64,000 bases of DNA, from NCBI RefSeq assembly GCF_003716325.1, contig NZ_RDSR01000011.1, forward strand, positions 1 through 64,000. The letters are read 5' to 3'. The notes under the pieces were generated by a model that was given only the letters and a program-made list of their open reading frames with translations, had not been told where the DNA came from and ran no database searches. This DNA is from Cryobacterium tepidiphilum (GTDB lineage Bacteria; Actinomycetota; Actinomycetes; Actinomycetales; Microbacteriaceae). The first letter of the stretch is position 1. Each line of letters begins with the position of its first letter. The position numbers and the translations under genes are program-made. This document shows, in pieces, positions 18,852 through 27,780 of the stretch.

Positions 18852-19580
18852 TTACTCGGCAGGGAGCTTGAGCCGCACGGCAACCTGGTTGCGTGCGGCT
18901 CTCGCTGTTTCATCGACCGCGTCGGATCGTGCGCCGGGAACGTAGTCGGAGCCGCGGCGGGCCAGCGCGAGCCGGAGCAGGTGATCTGCCAGGCCGGGGT
19001 TCCGTGCCAGCACCGGTCCGTGCAGATGCGTTCCGAACACGTCGCCCATGACGAGGCCCTCCTGGCCGTTCCCGTTGCCGGTGCCGGCGAGCACCCGGCC
19101 CAGGGGTGAGCCTTCCGCCCCGACGTAGTGGCGGGAGTGGTTCTCGAACCCGATCAGTCGGCCGTACTTCGACTTCACGGCGAGGTCGTCGGCGATGCGC
19201 GCGGGGGCGGGAACGGCCCGGCCGGCGACCAGCCCGATCCCCTCGACGACACTCCCGTCGGCGAGGTCGATGCCGACGCCCAGGAGTTCCCAGCCGGTTC
19301 CGACGGCCAGCAGCGGGACGCCCGCCGTGACCAGTTCGCGCAGCCGGTCGGCCATGGGCAGCAGGGCCGCACGGGCGGCCGGGAGGGCCGCGTCGCTGCC
19401 CGAGCCGATCACGATGATGTCGGCCGACGCCGGGAGGGCGTCCCCCGGCGCGACGTCGAGGACGACCGCGTCGAACCCGGCCCACCGGGCGCGCTGGGCG
19501 AGGACCCTGGCGTTCGCGGCGTCGCCGTTGGTGTCCTGGAGGCCTGGCAGCAGGGAGACGATGGTCAGTGTGTCGGTCAC
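18852..19580 (-). CDS. gatD: GatD-like glutamine amidotransferase homologue lacking the catalytic cysteine
   Basis: 242 residues of the CobB/CobQ-type class I amidotransferase fold, matching GatD, partner of MurT in amidating the alpha-carboxyl of D-Glu in lipid II. The nucleophile elbow reads LLAVGTGWELLGVGID, where active GatD has a V-C-G-G-Y-Q-L-L-G-type sequence: residue 94, the catalytic Cys, is Gly (codon GGA), and the protein contains no cysteine at all. The substrate-side IGFENHSRHYVG and the His in GTHLHGPVL (near residue 187) are kept. The GTG start overlaps the murT stop (GTGA). A glutaminase activity is therefore not expected; a binding or scaffolding role is inferred. Confidence 0.88.
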   Translation of the reverse strand: MTDTLTIVSLLPGLQDTNGDAANARVLAQRARWAGFDAVVLDVAPGDALPASADIIVIGSGSDAALPAARAALLPMADRLRELVTAGVPLLAVGTGWELLGVGIDLADGSVVEGIGLVAGRAVPAPARIADDLAVKSKYGRLIGFENHSRHYVGAEGSPLGRVLAGTGNGNGQEGLVMGDVFGTHLHGPVLARNPGLADHLLRLALARRGSDYVPGARSDAVDETARAARNQVAVRLKLPAE

Positions 19581-20845
19581 GCCGGCTCCTCGATGTTGCT
19601 GGTCAGGCCCAGGTGCGCCCGCGTGCGGCGCATGGAGTCGGCCGAGAAGACGATGGTCTTGAGGCCCGTGGCCGGGTCGGGAAGTGCCAGGAAGTCGTCG
19701 AGTGCGCGGCCGAGGTCGGGCTCCACGCGCTCCACGTCGACGTCGTCGTAGGCGAGCTGCAGGGCGATGTCGTGGGCCTTGGATCCGGATGCGATGAGCA
19801 CCCGCCCCAGGCGTGACGTGTCGACCGGCCAGAAGTAGGAGGGATCCCGGACGTCGGAGCCGAGCGCCACGAGCAGCTGCTCGGTGTGCGCGTCGAGGCT
19901 GTCGAGGTTGAGCTGGAAGCTCGCCGGGTTCTGCACGAGCACGAATTCGACGGTGCGACCCCGCACGGTGACGATCTCGCCCCGGCCGAACACCGGGGGA
20001 ATGCGGGAGACGGCGTCGGCGGCGACGGATACGTCGAACTCCTCCCCCAGCACCGCCCGCGCGGTCGCCAGGGCCGCCACGGCGTCCACCGCGTAGTGCA
20101 CGCCACGAGCCGGCAGGGCCACCTCGTGCGCGGCTCCGTCGAGGCTCACGGTCGCCTCACGTCCGTCGACGCGGGTGAGCACGACGCCGTCGCCCGGCGT
20201 CAGCCGGGCGGGGGCGGTGCGGGAATACCCAAGGCCCCGCGGGGACCCGGCGAGGACGTCGGCGGACACACCGAAGCGCTCGACGCGCGCGTGCCCGGCA
20301 AGGCCTGCGGCGACCCCGTTCAGGTAGTCGTCATCCGCGTTGATCACCACGGCATCCGTCGCCCGGTTCGCGATCTTCGCGAGCATCGCCGCGACCATCT
20401 CCGAGTCGTGGAACCGGTCGATCTGGTCGACCATCACGTTCGTGAGGGTGACGACGCTGGGAGTGAGGCGCGCGGAGATCAGCGCCCCGTGCCCCTCGTC
20501 CATCTCGAGCACGGCGATGTCGCCGTGGATGCGCCCGGCCAGGCTCACCCGTTCCAGGAGCGCGGATGTGAGTCCCTGGCTGATATTGGCCGTCGACTCG
20601 TTCGTGAAGACCTGCTTGCCGCTCGCGCGCAGCGCGGCGACGAGCATCTTCGTCGTCGTCGACTTGCCGCTCGAGCCGCTCACGATCACGAGCCCGCCGG
20701 GGAACCCGTTGAGGGTGTGCGCGAGGAAGCCCGGCGCAATCCGGTTGACGACGAGACCGGGAACGGCGGACCCGCCGCCGGGCTTCCGCCAGCGCGCAAG
20801 TCTCCTGACGATCCTGCCGATGAGGATCGCCGGCATGTAGCGCAC
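19577..20845 (-). CDS. murT: MurT-like Mur ligase homologue without the zinc ribbon
   Basis: 422 residues of a Mur-ligase-type ATP enzyme. P-loop GSSGKSTTTK (57-66), the acidic ALISARLTPSVVTLTNVMVDQ stretch split by DEGHG upstream, and the NPASFQLNL motif in the C-terminal domain place it with MurT, which activates the D-Glu alpha-carboxyl of lipid II. Differences from canonical MurT: no cysteine anywhere, so the Cys4 zinc ribbon of the central domain is absent, and the C-terminal WIWD sequence reads YFWPVD, putting Pro (residue 340) at the Asp that aligns with the GatD triad partner. It follows sigA by 9 bp and overlaps gatD. Confidence 0.88.
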   Translation of the reverse strand: MRYMPAILIGRIVRRLARWRKPGGGSAVPGLVVNRIAPGFLAHTLNGFPGGLVIVSGSSGKSTTTKMLVAALRASGKQVFTNESTANISQGLTSALLERVSLAGRIHGDIAVLEMDEGHGALISARLTPSVVTLTNVMVDQIDRFHDSEMVAAMLAKIANRATDAVVINADDDYLNGVAAGLAGHARVERFGVSADVLAGSPRGLGYSRTAPARLTPGDGVVLTRVDGREATVSLDGAAHEVALPARGVHYAVDAVAALATARAVLGEEFDVSVAADAVSRIPPVFGRGEIVTVRGRTVEFVLVQNPASFQLNLDSLDAHTEQLLVALGSDVRDPSYFWPVDTSRLGRVLIASGSKAHDIALQLAYDDVDVERVEPDLGRALDDFLALPDPATGLKTIVFSADSMRRTRAHLGLTSNIEEPA

Positions 20846-20854
20846 GCGCGCCCC

Positions 20855-22153
20855 TTACTCGAGGTAGTCGCGCAGCGACTGGGACCGCGACGGATGCCGC
20901 AGCTTGGCCATCGTCTTCGACTCGATCTGGCGGATGCGTTCGCGGGTCACCCCGAACGTGTCACCGATCTGGTCGAGGGTCTTCGGCATGCCGTCCCCGA
21001 GCCCGAACCGCATCCGGATCACGCCCGCCTCCCGCTCGGAGAGCGAGTCGAGCAGGCTCTCCAGCTGCTTCTGCAGCATGGTGAAGCCCACGGCATCGGC
21101 GGGGACGACGGCTTCGGTGTCCTCGATGAGGTCGCCGAATTCGCTGTCGCCGTCTTCACCGAGCGGGGTGTGCAGGGAGATCGGCTCGCGGCCGTACTTC
21201 TGCACCTCGACGACCTTCTCTGGCGTCATGTCGAGTTCGCGCGAGAGCTCCTCGGGCGTGGGCTCGCGCCCCAGGTCCTGCAGCATCTGCCGCTGCACGC
21301 GGGCGAGCTTGTTGATGACCTCCACCATGTGCACGGGGATGCGGATGGTGCGGGCCTGGTCAGCCATGGCGCGGGTGATGGCCTGGCGGATCCACCAGGT
21401 GGCGTACGTCGAGAACTTGAAGCCCTTGGTGTAGTCGAACTTCTCGACGGCACGGATGAGCCCCAGGTTGCCTTCCTGGATCAGGTCGAGGAACTGCATG
21501 CCGCGACCGGTGTAGCGCTTGGCGAGGGAGACGACGAGACGGAGGTTCGCGCCCAGCAGGTGGCTCTTCGCCCGGGCGCCGTCCTTGGCGACCCACTGCA
21601 GTTCACGCCCGAGGGCGCTGCGCTTCTCGGCATCCGTCATGTGCGACAGCTTGTCTTCGGCGAACAGGCCCGCCTCGATGCGCATCGCCAGCTCGACCTC
21701 TTCGGCCGCGTTGAGGAGCGCGACCTTTCCGATCTGCTTCAGGTAGTCCTTCACCGGGTCGGCGGTGGCGCCCGTGATGGCCGTGGAGTAGACGGGGACC
21801 TCGTCGTCGTCGTCGACGAGCGACAGGACGAGTGCACCGGTGGGCAACGGCTCCACCGTCTCGGTGCTCTTGCCGTTCTCCTCCTCGGTCTCCTCCTCGT
21901 CGGTGGACTGGTCGTGCTTGTCCAGGTCGGCGGCGACCTCTTCGGTCTCGTCGACCGTTTCGTCGTCGTGCTCGTCGTCGGCCTTCGATTTCGACGCGGC
22001 GCGCTTGCGGGTCGCCGGCTTCTCAGCGGCAGCCTTCTTCTTCGCGGGCGTCTTCTTCGCCGCGGTCTTCGCCGGAGTCTTCTTCGCCGCCGGCTTGCTC
22101 TCGGTCACGTCGTCGGTGGTCTGCTCGGTCGCCTCTGATTTTGCGGTTGCCAT
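20855..22153 (-). CDS. sigA: Primary RNA polymerase sigma factor (SigA/HrdB/RpoD)
   Basis: 432 residues. The first 110 are a low-complexity Ala/Lys/Pro then Asp/Glu-rich region, as in other actinobacterial primary sigma factors. Region 1.2 ([16 protein letters not shown]), region 2 ([20 protein letters not shown] and [16 protein letters not shown]), region 3 and region 4 ([19 protein letters not shown]) are complete. ATG at 22153 has AGAGGTG upstream; the ATGs further up are not supported. It directs housekeeping transcription, including the TAnnnT promoters seen in this window. It appears to head an operon with murT and gatD. Confidence 0.97.
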   Translation of the reverse strand: MATAKSEATEQTTDDVTESKPAAKKTPAKTAAKKTPAKKKAAAEKPATRKRAASKSKADDEHDDETVDETEEVAADLDKHDQSTDEEETEEENGKSTETVEPLPTGALVLSLVDDDDEVPVYSTAITGATADPVKDYLKQIGKVALLNAAEEVELAMRIEAGLFAEDKLSHMTDAEKRSALGRELQWVAKDGARAKSHLLGANLRLVVSLAKRYTGRGMQFLDLIQEGNLGLIRAVEKFDYTKGFKFSTYATWWIRQAITRAMADQARTIRIPVHMVEVINKLARVQRQMLQDLGREPTPEELSRELDMTPEKVVEVQKYGREPISLHTPLGEDGDSEFGDLIEDTEAVVPADAVGFTMLQKQLESLLDSLSEREAGVIRMRFGLGDGMPKTLDQIGDTFGVTRERIRQIESKTMAKLRHPSRSQSLRDYLE

Positions 22154-22370
22154 TCGAACACCTCTCATGCAATCGTTGTGCGCGGGCAGCGCTCCCAAAC
22201 GCTCGGGACTTTCCCGCGGTCACAGAGGGCTGGAACGGTCATTTGGGCAGTACTAAGACCCATGTCAAGTCCTGGATCCGCCAGGGGCGGAACCACGACC
22301 AGAACGGGTCTTGGAGTCAATTATTGCACGGTTTGCCCTGTGGGCGAGCCAGTGCGGGCACAGCGCCGGG

Positions 22371-23705
22371 TCAGCGCCGCCGCGACCGACGCTGCCATGC
22401 CCTGGAGAGTGCAACCCAGAGCGGGGCCACGGTTATTCCCTGATCGAGCGACAATTGCCGTCGTGTCTTCCGCCGTGCGCGCAGCAGGAACACCACGCCG
22501 AGGCCGATGACGAGGTACTGCACCGCGAAGGCGACGCGGAAGGCGTCGAGGGCATACAGGTCGCCGGCCGATCCCTGCGCGACGCGGGCGTTGTTCACCA
22601 CGTCGAGGATCAGCCCGATGAGATACATCATGACGAAGCTCGCGGTGAAGCCGCCGACGTTCACGACGCCGTTGGCCGACCCGAGGGAGCGCTGGGGGTT
22701 GAACGTCCGCGCGAAGTCGAAGCCGATCAACGACCCCGGACCGCCCACGCCGATGACGACGAGCAGCAGCACGATGAGCCACACCGGCGGTTCCGTCGGC
22801 CAGAGGAGCACGACGGCCCAGGCGATGCCGATGGCCGTGACGATGCCGAGCACGATGTTGCTGCGGTGCAGCGGATGCCGGGCGGTCAGCACGCCGAGCA
22901 CCGGGCCGAACACCATGCCGGCGCCGACGATCACGGTCAGCATCGCGGCGGCGAACGACGGCGGGTAGCCGAGGCCGTACACCATGAACGGGAAACCCCA
23001 CAGCAGGCTGAACACGGTGCCCGAGGACTGCGTCACGTAGTGCGACCAGAAGCCCAGCTGCGTACCGGGCCGCTTGAAGGCCTGCCGGAGCTGCGCGAGC
23101 GCCGACGACAGCGTGGCTTCGCCGGCGGGCTCGGTGCTCTCCCCCGGCCGGTCGCGGATGGCGATGACGATCACGACCAGCGCGACGGCGGCGACGGATG
23201 CGGCGGAGCAGAACGCCGCCGTCCACCCCGAGATGTGCAGCACCCAGGCGAGGGGAACGGCGGAGAGCACCTGCCCGAGCTGGCCGATGTTTCCCATCCA
23301 CTGCGAGAGCGGTGGAACCAGCCGGCCGGTGAACCACGAGTTGATGAGGCGGATCACCGAGATGAAGATGGTCGCGTCTCCCGCGCCGACGAGGATCCGC
23401 CCGATCACGGCGACGGTGATGGTCGGCGCGAAGGCGAGGGTGAGCTGCCCCACGACCATGAGGGCGGTGCCGCAGAGCATGAGGCGCCGCGGCCCGAACC
23501 GGTCGATAAGCACGCCGACCGGGATCTGCGCCGCGGCGTAGACGATGAGCTGGACGACCGCGAGGCTGGACAGCACGGCGGCGGATCCGCCGTAGCGTTC
23601 GGTGGCGGCGACGCCGGCGATGCCGAGCGACGTTCGCTGCAGGATCGCGGAGAGGTACGCGAACGACCCGAAGGAGAAGATCAGCCAGGATCGACGGGAG
23701 TTCAC
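22371..23705 (-). CDS. MFS transporter
   Basis: 444 residues with about twelve membrane helices. The N-terminal half has the motif-A-like loop DRFGPRRLMLCG between helices 2 and 3, usual for the major facilitator superfamily. A charged loop lies near the middle (GESTEPAGEATLSSALAQLR), and the C-terminus is a basic tail of about 40 residues. The closest family feel is an nitrate/hexuronate-like or unspecified drug-type MFS, but no substrate motif is decisive. GTG start at 23705 with TAGGTT 7 nt upstream. It stands alone between sigA and the PAC2 gene on the same strand. Confidence 0.85.
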   Translation of the reverse strand: MNSRRSWLIFSFGSFAYLSAILQRTSLGIAGVAATERYGGSAAVLSSLAVVQLIVYAAAQIPVGVLIDRFGPRRLMLCGTALMVVGQLTLAFAPTITVAVIGRILVGAGDATIFISVIRLINSWFTGRLVPPLSQWMGNIGQLGQVLSAVPLAWVLHISGWTAAFCSAASVAAVALVVIVIAIRDRPGESTEPAGEATLSSALAQLRQAFKRPGTQLGFWSHYVTQSSGTVFSLLWGFPFMVYGLGYPPSFAAAMLTVIVGAGMVFGPVLGVLTARHPLHRSNIVLGIVTAIGIAWAVVLLWPTEPPVWLIVLLLVVIGVGGPGSLIGFDFARTFNPQRSLGSANGVVNVGGFTASFVMMYLIGLILDVVNNARVAQGSAGDLYALDAFRVAFAVQYLVIGLGVVFLLRARRKTRRQLSLDQGITVAPLWVALSRAWQRRSRRR

Positions 23706-23712
23706 TCCGTCT

Positions 23713-23718
23713 AACCTA
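23713..23718 (-). promoter_or_regulatory. -10 box of the MFS gene (leaderless)
   Basis: TAGGTT on the minus strand, 7 nt before the GTG start. Confidence 0.5.
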
Positions 23719-23744
23719 GCCGAACGGGTACGCCGGACCGGTCG

Positions 23745-24668
23745 TCAGCTGGGCGGGCCGTCGTCGCGGTTGCGCCGGATCATGAGGAACTTCTCCAGTT
23801 CCGCCGCGATCTCGTCGGCGCTCGGGAGCTCGCCGTCCTCGTCGGTGAGCGGGGACCGCAGCGCGCTGCCCTCCATGTAGGCGTCGTAGCGCGCCTCGAG
23901 GGTCCCGACGAGCCGCGCGAGCTCCGGGTTCTCTTGCACCTGCTCATCGATGCGGGCGGTGAAGTCGCGGTTCTGCTCGCGCAGCCGGTCGGTGGGAAAG
24001 ATCAGACCCGTCGCCGCACTGGTGCTCTCCAACGCCGAGAGCGCGGCCGAGGGGTACTCCGTGTCGGCCAGGTAGTGCGGGATGAGCAGCACGAAGCCCG
24101 CGGTCGACAGGCTGCCGCCCTGCAACCGGTACTCAAGCAGGTGCAGGGCGTTCGCCGGCACCTGCGTCTGCGGTCGCCACACCGACATCGTCTCGACGAG
24201 GTCGGACCGGCTTCCACTCACCGTGACCCCGATGGGGCGCGTGTGCGGCACCGGCATGGGGATGGAGTTCACCCAGCTGATGGAGGAAACGCGGAAACGC
24301 TCCACCAGTTCCATCACGGCGGCCGTGAACTGCTCCCACCGGAAGTCCGGCTCGAAGCCGACCAGGAACAGGAACTGCTGGCCCACCTCGTCGCTGGCCA
24401 GGTGCAGTTCGAGCGTCGACGCCTGGTAGCTGCCCAGGTGGTCCTGGTCGAAGTAGACGACGGGGCGCCGGGCCCGGAAGTCCAGCAGGACATCGGCGTC
24501 GAAGGTCGCGATCAGCGTGTGGTCGAGGGAGTCGAGGAGGTACTCGTTGAACTGGGAGACCGCCCCACCGGCATCGGCGAAACCGGTGAGTCCCGCGACG
24601 AGGTGCAGGCCCTCGGGGACGCGCGCGGCATCCGAGGTCAGCTCGTACAGGTCAGCGGGATTTCGCAT
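23745..24668 (-). CDS. PAC2-family protein
   Basis: 307 residues matching the PAC2 (proteasome assembly chaperone 2-like) family of actinobacteria: LHLVAGLTGFADAGGAVSQF near the N-terminus, VLLDFRARRPVVYFDQDHL, and FLLGFEPDF-like and PIGVTVSGSR segments. In archaea and eukaryotes relatives help to assemble the 20S proteasome; bacterial members are uncharacterised and many hosts, as in most Microbacteriaceae, may lack a proteasome. The C-terminal 60 residues are acidic and predicted helical. ATG 24668 lies 6 nt after a TAGAGT box. Confidence 0.85.
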   Translation of the reverse strand: MRNPADLYELTSDAARVPEGLHLVAGLTGFADAGGAVSQFNEYLLDSLDHTLIATFDADVLLDFRARRPVVYFDQDHLGSYQASTLELHLASDEVGQQFLFLVGFEPDFRWEQFTAAVMELVERFRVSSISWVNSIPMPVPHTRPIGVTVSGSRSDLVETMSVWRPQTQVPANALHLLEYRLQGGSLSTAGFVLLIPHYLADTEYPSAALSALESTSAATGLIFPTDRLREQNRDFTARIDEQVQENPELARLVGTLEARYDAYMEGSALRSPLTDEDGELPSADEIAAELEKFLMIRRNRDDGPPS

Positions 24669-24674
24669 AGTCCA

Positions 24675-24680
24675 ACTCTA
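24675..24680 (-). promoter_or_regulatory. -10 box of the PAC2 gene (leaderless)
   Basis: TAGAGT on the minus strand, 6 nt before the ATG. Confidence 0.5.
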
Positions 24681-24748
24681 GGCTCCAGGCCCCGCCCGAC
24701 CGCCAGCCCGGGTCAAGCCGATAGCGAACACCCGCATCGACGTCCCGT

Positions 24749-24754
24749 TAGCAT
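24749..24754 (+). promoter_or_regulatory. -10 box of pepA (leaderless)
   Basis: TAGCAT, 6 nt (CGAGGC) before the pepA ATG. Confidence 0.5.
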
Positions 24755-24760
24755 CGAGGC

Positions 24761-26239
24761 ATGACTTCTCCAGAGCTGTCCCTGTCCTCCGAGCCGCCCG
24801 TCGAGACCACCACCGACGTCGTCGTCGTCGCCGCCATCGCAACGGATGAGGGTCCCCGGCTGTTCGCGGACGCCGCGTTCGAACCGCTCGCCGCACGCCT
24901 GGCCGGCCTGGGTGTCACGGGCGGGCGCGACGAGGTCGTCCGCATTCCCGCGGTCGTCGGCTCGGCAGGGAGCATCGCCATCACCGGTCTCGGCTCAGAG
25001 CCCACGACCGACGCGCTCCGGCTCGCCGCCGGCAGCGCGGTGCGGCAGCTGACCGGCGTGGATTCGGTGGCCTTCGCCCTCCCCCTCACCACTGCCGGTG
25101 AAGTCGAGGCCGTGCTGGAGGGCGCCGCACTCGGCGCATACAGCTACACGGCATACCGTTCGAAGAGCCTGAAGGGCGCGCGTTTCCCCGCCGGTCACAT
25201 CACCGTGCACACCCACCTCGACGCCGCGGCGGAGCTGGATCGCGCGCGCGTCGTCGCCGACGCCGTGAAGCTCGTGAAGGATCTCGTCAACATGCCCCCG
25301 CGTGACCTGTTCCCGGCGTCCCTCGCGGACCACGCCGTTGCGGCGTCGGAGGGGCTCCCCGTCGACGTGCAGGTGTGGGACGAGGAACAGCTGGCCGCCG
25401 ACGGTTTCGGCGGCATCCTCGGGGTGGGCCAGGGCTCGACCCGGCCGCCGCGACTCGTGAAGGTCAGCTACAGCCCCGACAACGCGGGCAAGCACCTCGC
25501 CCTCGTCGGAAAGGGCATCACGTTCGACTCCGGCGGACTCTCGCTGAAGCCTGCGGCCTCGATGGTGGGCATGAAGTCGGACATGACCGGCGCCGCCACC
25601 GTGCTCGCGGTGACACTGGCGGCCGCGCGCCTGGCCCTGCCGGTGCGCCTCACCGCGTGGCTGTGCATCGCCGAGAACCTCCCGTCGGGCTCGGCGATCC
25701 GCCCCGAGGACGTGCTGACGATCCGCGGCGGTCGCACGGTCGAGGTGCTCAACACCGACGCCGAGGGACGCCTGGTGCTGGCCGACGGCCTGGTCGCGGC
25801 CGGCGAGGAGCAGCCCGACGCGATCATCGACGTGGCCACCCTCACCGGTGCAGCGACCGTGGCGCTCGGCACGCGCTACTTCGCGGTGATGGGCGACCAG
25901 ACGGTGACCGACCAGGTCGTGGCCGCCAGCGCCGAGACCGGCGAACTGGCCTGGCCGATGCCCTTGCCGGGTGAGCTGCGGGCCAGCCTGGCCTCCGAGG
26001 TCGCCGACATCGCCAACGCCAAGATCGGTAACCGCGCCGCCGGCATGCTGCTCGCCGGCGTCTTCCTGAAGGAGTTCATCGGGTCGACCGGCGACAGCGG
26101 AACGATCCCGTGGGGCCATCTCGACATCGCGGGCTCGGCGCTCAATGAGGGGGGCGCCTGGGGCTTCACCAAGGCCGGGCCCACCGGGGTCTCCGTGCGC
26201 ACGCTGGTTCGGCTGGCCGAGCTGTTTTCGCGCGCGTAG
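24761..26239 (+). CDS. pepA: Leucyl aminopeptidase (M17)
   Basis: 492 residues. C-terminal catalytic domain of the M17 family with the di-metal site in VGKGITFDSGGLSLKP (Lys and Asp ligands) and the signature NTDAEGRLVLADGL, followed by DVATLTGAATVALG. N-terminal macro-like domain more variable. It removes N-terminal residues from peptides as a hexamer in the cytoplasm. The ATG at 24761 is fixed by the adjacent -10 box. lpd follows after 104 bp on the same strand. Confidence 0.95.
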   Translation: MTSPELSLSSEPPVETTTDVVVVAAIATDEGPRLFADAAFEPLAARLAGLGVTGGRDEVVRIPAVVGSAGSIAITGLGSEPTTDALRLAAGSAVRQLTGVDSVAFALPLTTAGEVEAVLEGAALGAYSYTAYRSKSLKGARFPAGHITVHTHLDAAAELDRARVVADAVKLVKDLVNMPPRDLFPASLADHAVAASEGLPVDVQVWDEEQLAADGFGGILGVGQGSTRPPRLVKVSYSPDNAGKHLALVGKGITFDSGGLSLKPAASMVGMKSDMTGAATVLAVTLAAARLALPVRLTAWLCIAENLPSGSAIRPEDVLTIRGGRTVEVLNTDAEGRLVLADGLVAAGEEQPDAIIDVATLTGAATVALGTRYFAVMGDQTVTDQVVAASAETGELAWPMPLPGELRASLASEVADIANAKIGNRAAGMLLAGVFLKEFIGSTGDSGTIPWGHLDIAGSALNEGGAWGFTKAGPTGVSVRTLVRLAELFSRA

Positions 26240-26343
26240 TACAGTCGGTACGGCAGGAAAAACTTGCCGGTTGAACGCCTGCCCGGGCAAGAGCTGCGGG
26301 CAGACCGTGCCACACGTCGTGACGCACACAAGGGAGTAGCTGG

Positions 26344-27717
26344 GTGTCGGAGCAGAATTTTGACATTGTCGTTCTCGGTGGAGGAAGCGGTGGATACGCG
26401 GCAGCACTGCGCGCAGTCCAGCTCGGGTTCTCCGTCGGACTGATCGAGAAGGGAAAGCTCGGCGGCACCTGCCTTCACCGCGGCTGCATCCCGACCAAGG
26501 CGTTGCTGCACTCGGCGGAGATCGCCGACGTCAGCCGGGAGTCGTCCAAGTACGGTGTGACGACGACCCTGGACGGCATCGACATCGCGGGCGTCACCAA
26601 GTACCGCGAGGGGATCGTCGCCAGCAAGTTCAAGGGCCTGCAGGGGCTCATCAAGGCGCGCGGCATCACCGTCATCGAGGGCGAGGGCCGCCTCACCTCC
26701 CCGACGACCGTGCAGGTCGGCGACGACACCATCACCGGCAAGAACGTCATCCTCGCCACCGGCTCCTACTCCCGTTCGCTCCCCGGCCTCGAGATCGGCG
26801 GCCGCGTCATCACGAGCGAGGACGCCCTGGCGCTCGACTTCGTGCCGAAGAAGGTCGCGATCCTCGGCGGCGGCGTCATCGGCGTCGAGTTCGCGAGCGT
26901 CTGGAAGTCGTTCGGCGCCGACGTGACCATCATCGAAGCGCTCCCCCACCTCGTCCCGAACGAGGAGGAGTCCATCTCCAAGCAGCTCGAGCGCGCGTTC
27001 CGCAAGCGCGGCATCGAGTACTCGCTGGGCGTTCGTTTCCAGAGCGTCACCCAGAACGACTCCGGCGTCGTCGTCACCCTGGAGGACGGCAAGACCATCG
27101 AGGCGGAGCTGCTGCTCGTCGCCGTTGGCCGTGGCCCCGCCACGCAGGGCCTGGGTTTCGAGGAGGTCGGGGTCGAGATGGACCGCGGCTTCGTGCTCAC
27201 GAACGAGCGCCTCGCCACGAACGTCCCGGGCGTCTTCGCCGTCGGCGACATCGTCCCGGGCCTGCAGCTGGCCCACCGTGGTTTCCAGCAGGGCATCTTC
27301 GTGGCCGAGGAACTCGCCGGGTTGAACCCGATCGTCGTGGAAGACGTCAACATCCCGAAGGTCACCTACTGCGACCCCGAGGTCGCCTCGGTCGGGTACA
27401 CGGAGGCGAAGGCCGCCGAGAAGTTCGGCGCCGACAAGGTGTCGAGCTATGAGTACAGCCTGAGCGGCAACGGCAAGAGCGCCATCATCGGCACCACCGG
27501 CTCGATCAAGGTCGTGCGCGTCAACGACGGCCCCGTCGTCGGCGTGCACATGATCGGCGGCCGTGTGGGCGAGCTCATCGGCGAAGGCCAGCTCATCGTC
27601 AACTGGGAGGCGTACCCCGAGGACATCACCCCGTTCATCCACGCGCACCCCACGCAGAACGAGGCCCTCGGCGAGGCGTTCCTGGCGCTGGCCGGCAAGC
27701 CGCTGCACGCCATGTAG
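26344..27717 (+). CDS. lpdA: Dihydrolipoyl dehydrogenase (E3)
   Basis: 457 residues of a class I pyridine nucleotide-disulphide oxidoreductase. FAD-binding IVVLGGGSGGYAAALRAVQ, the redox-active disulphide in GGTCLHRGCIPTKALL, NAD-binding VAILGGGVIGVEFASVW, and the C-terminal His-Glu in HAHPTQNEALGEAFLAL. It reoxidises lipoyl groups of 2-oxoacid dehydrogenases. GTG start with GGGAG upstream. The E2 gene follows 63 bp downstream, so the two are probably co-transcribed. Confidence 0.96.
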   Translation: MSEQNFDIVVLGGGSGGYAAALRAVQLGFSVGLIEKGKLGGTCLHRGCIPTKALLHSAEIADVSRESSKYGVTTTLDGIDIAGVTKYREGIVASKFKGLQGLIKARGITVIEGEGRLTSPTTVQVGDDTITGKNVILATGSYSRSLPGLEIGGRVITSEDALALDFVPKKVAILGGGVIGVEFASVWKSFGADVTIIEALPHLVPNEEESISKQLERAFRKRGIEYSLGVRFQSVTQNDSGVVVTLEDGKTIEAELLLVAVGRGPATQGLGFEEVGVEMDRGFVLTNERLATNVPGVFAVGDIVPGLQLAHRGFQQGIFVAEELAGLNPIVVEDVNIPKVTYCDPEVASVGYTEAKAAEKFGADKVSSYEYSLSGNGKSAIIGTTGSIKVVRVNDGPVVGVHMIGGRVGELIGEGQLIVNWEAYPEDITPFIHAHPTQNEALGEAFLALAGKPLHAM

Positions 27718-27780
27718 TCGCGGGCGGCCGGGCCGGCCGTCGGTAAGGTACTACTGAGACATCTTTTGAAGGAGAAGAGC

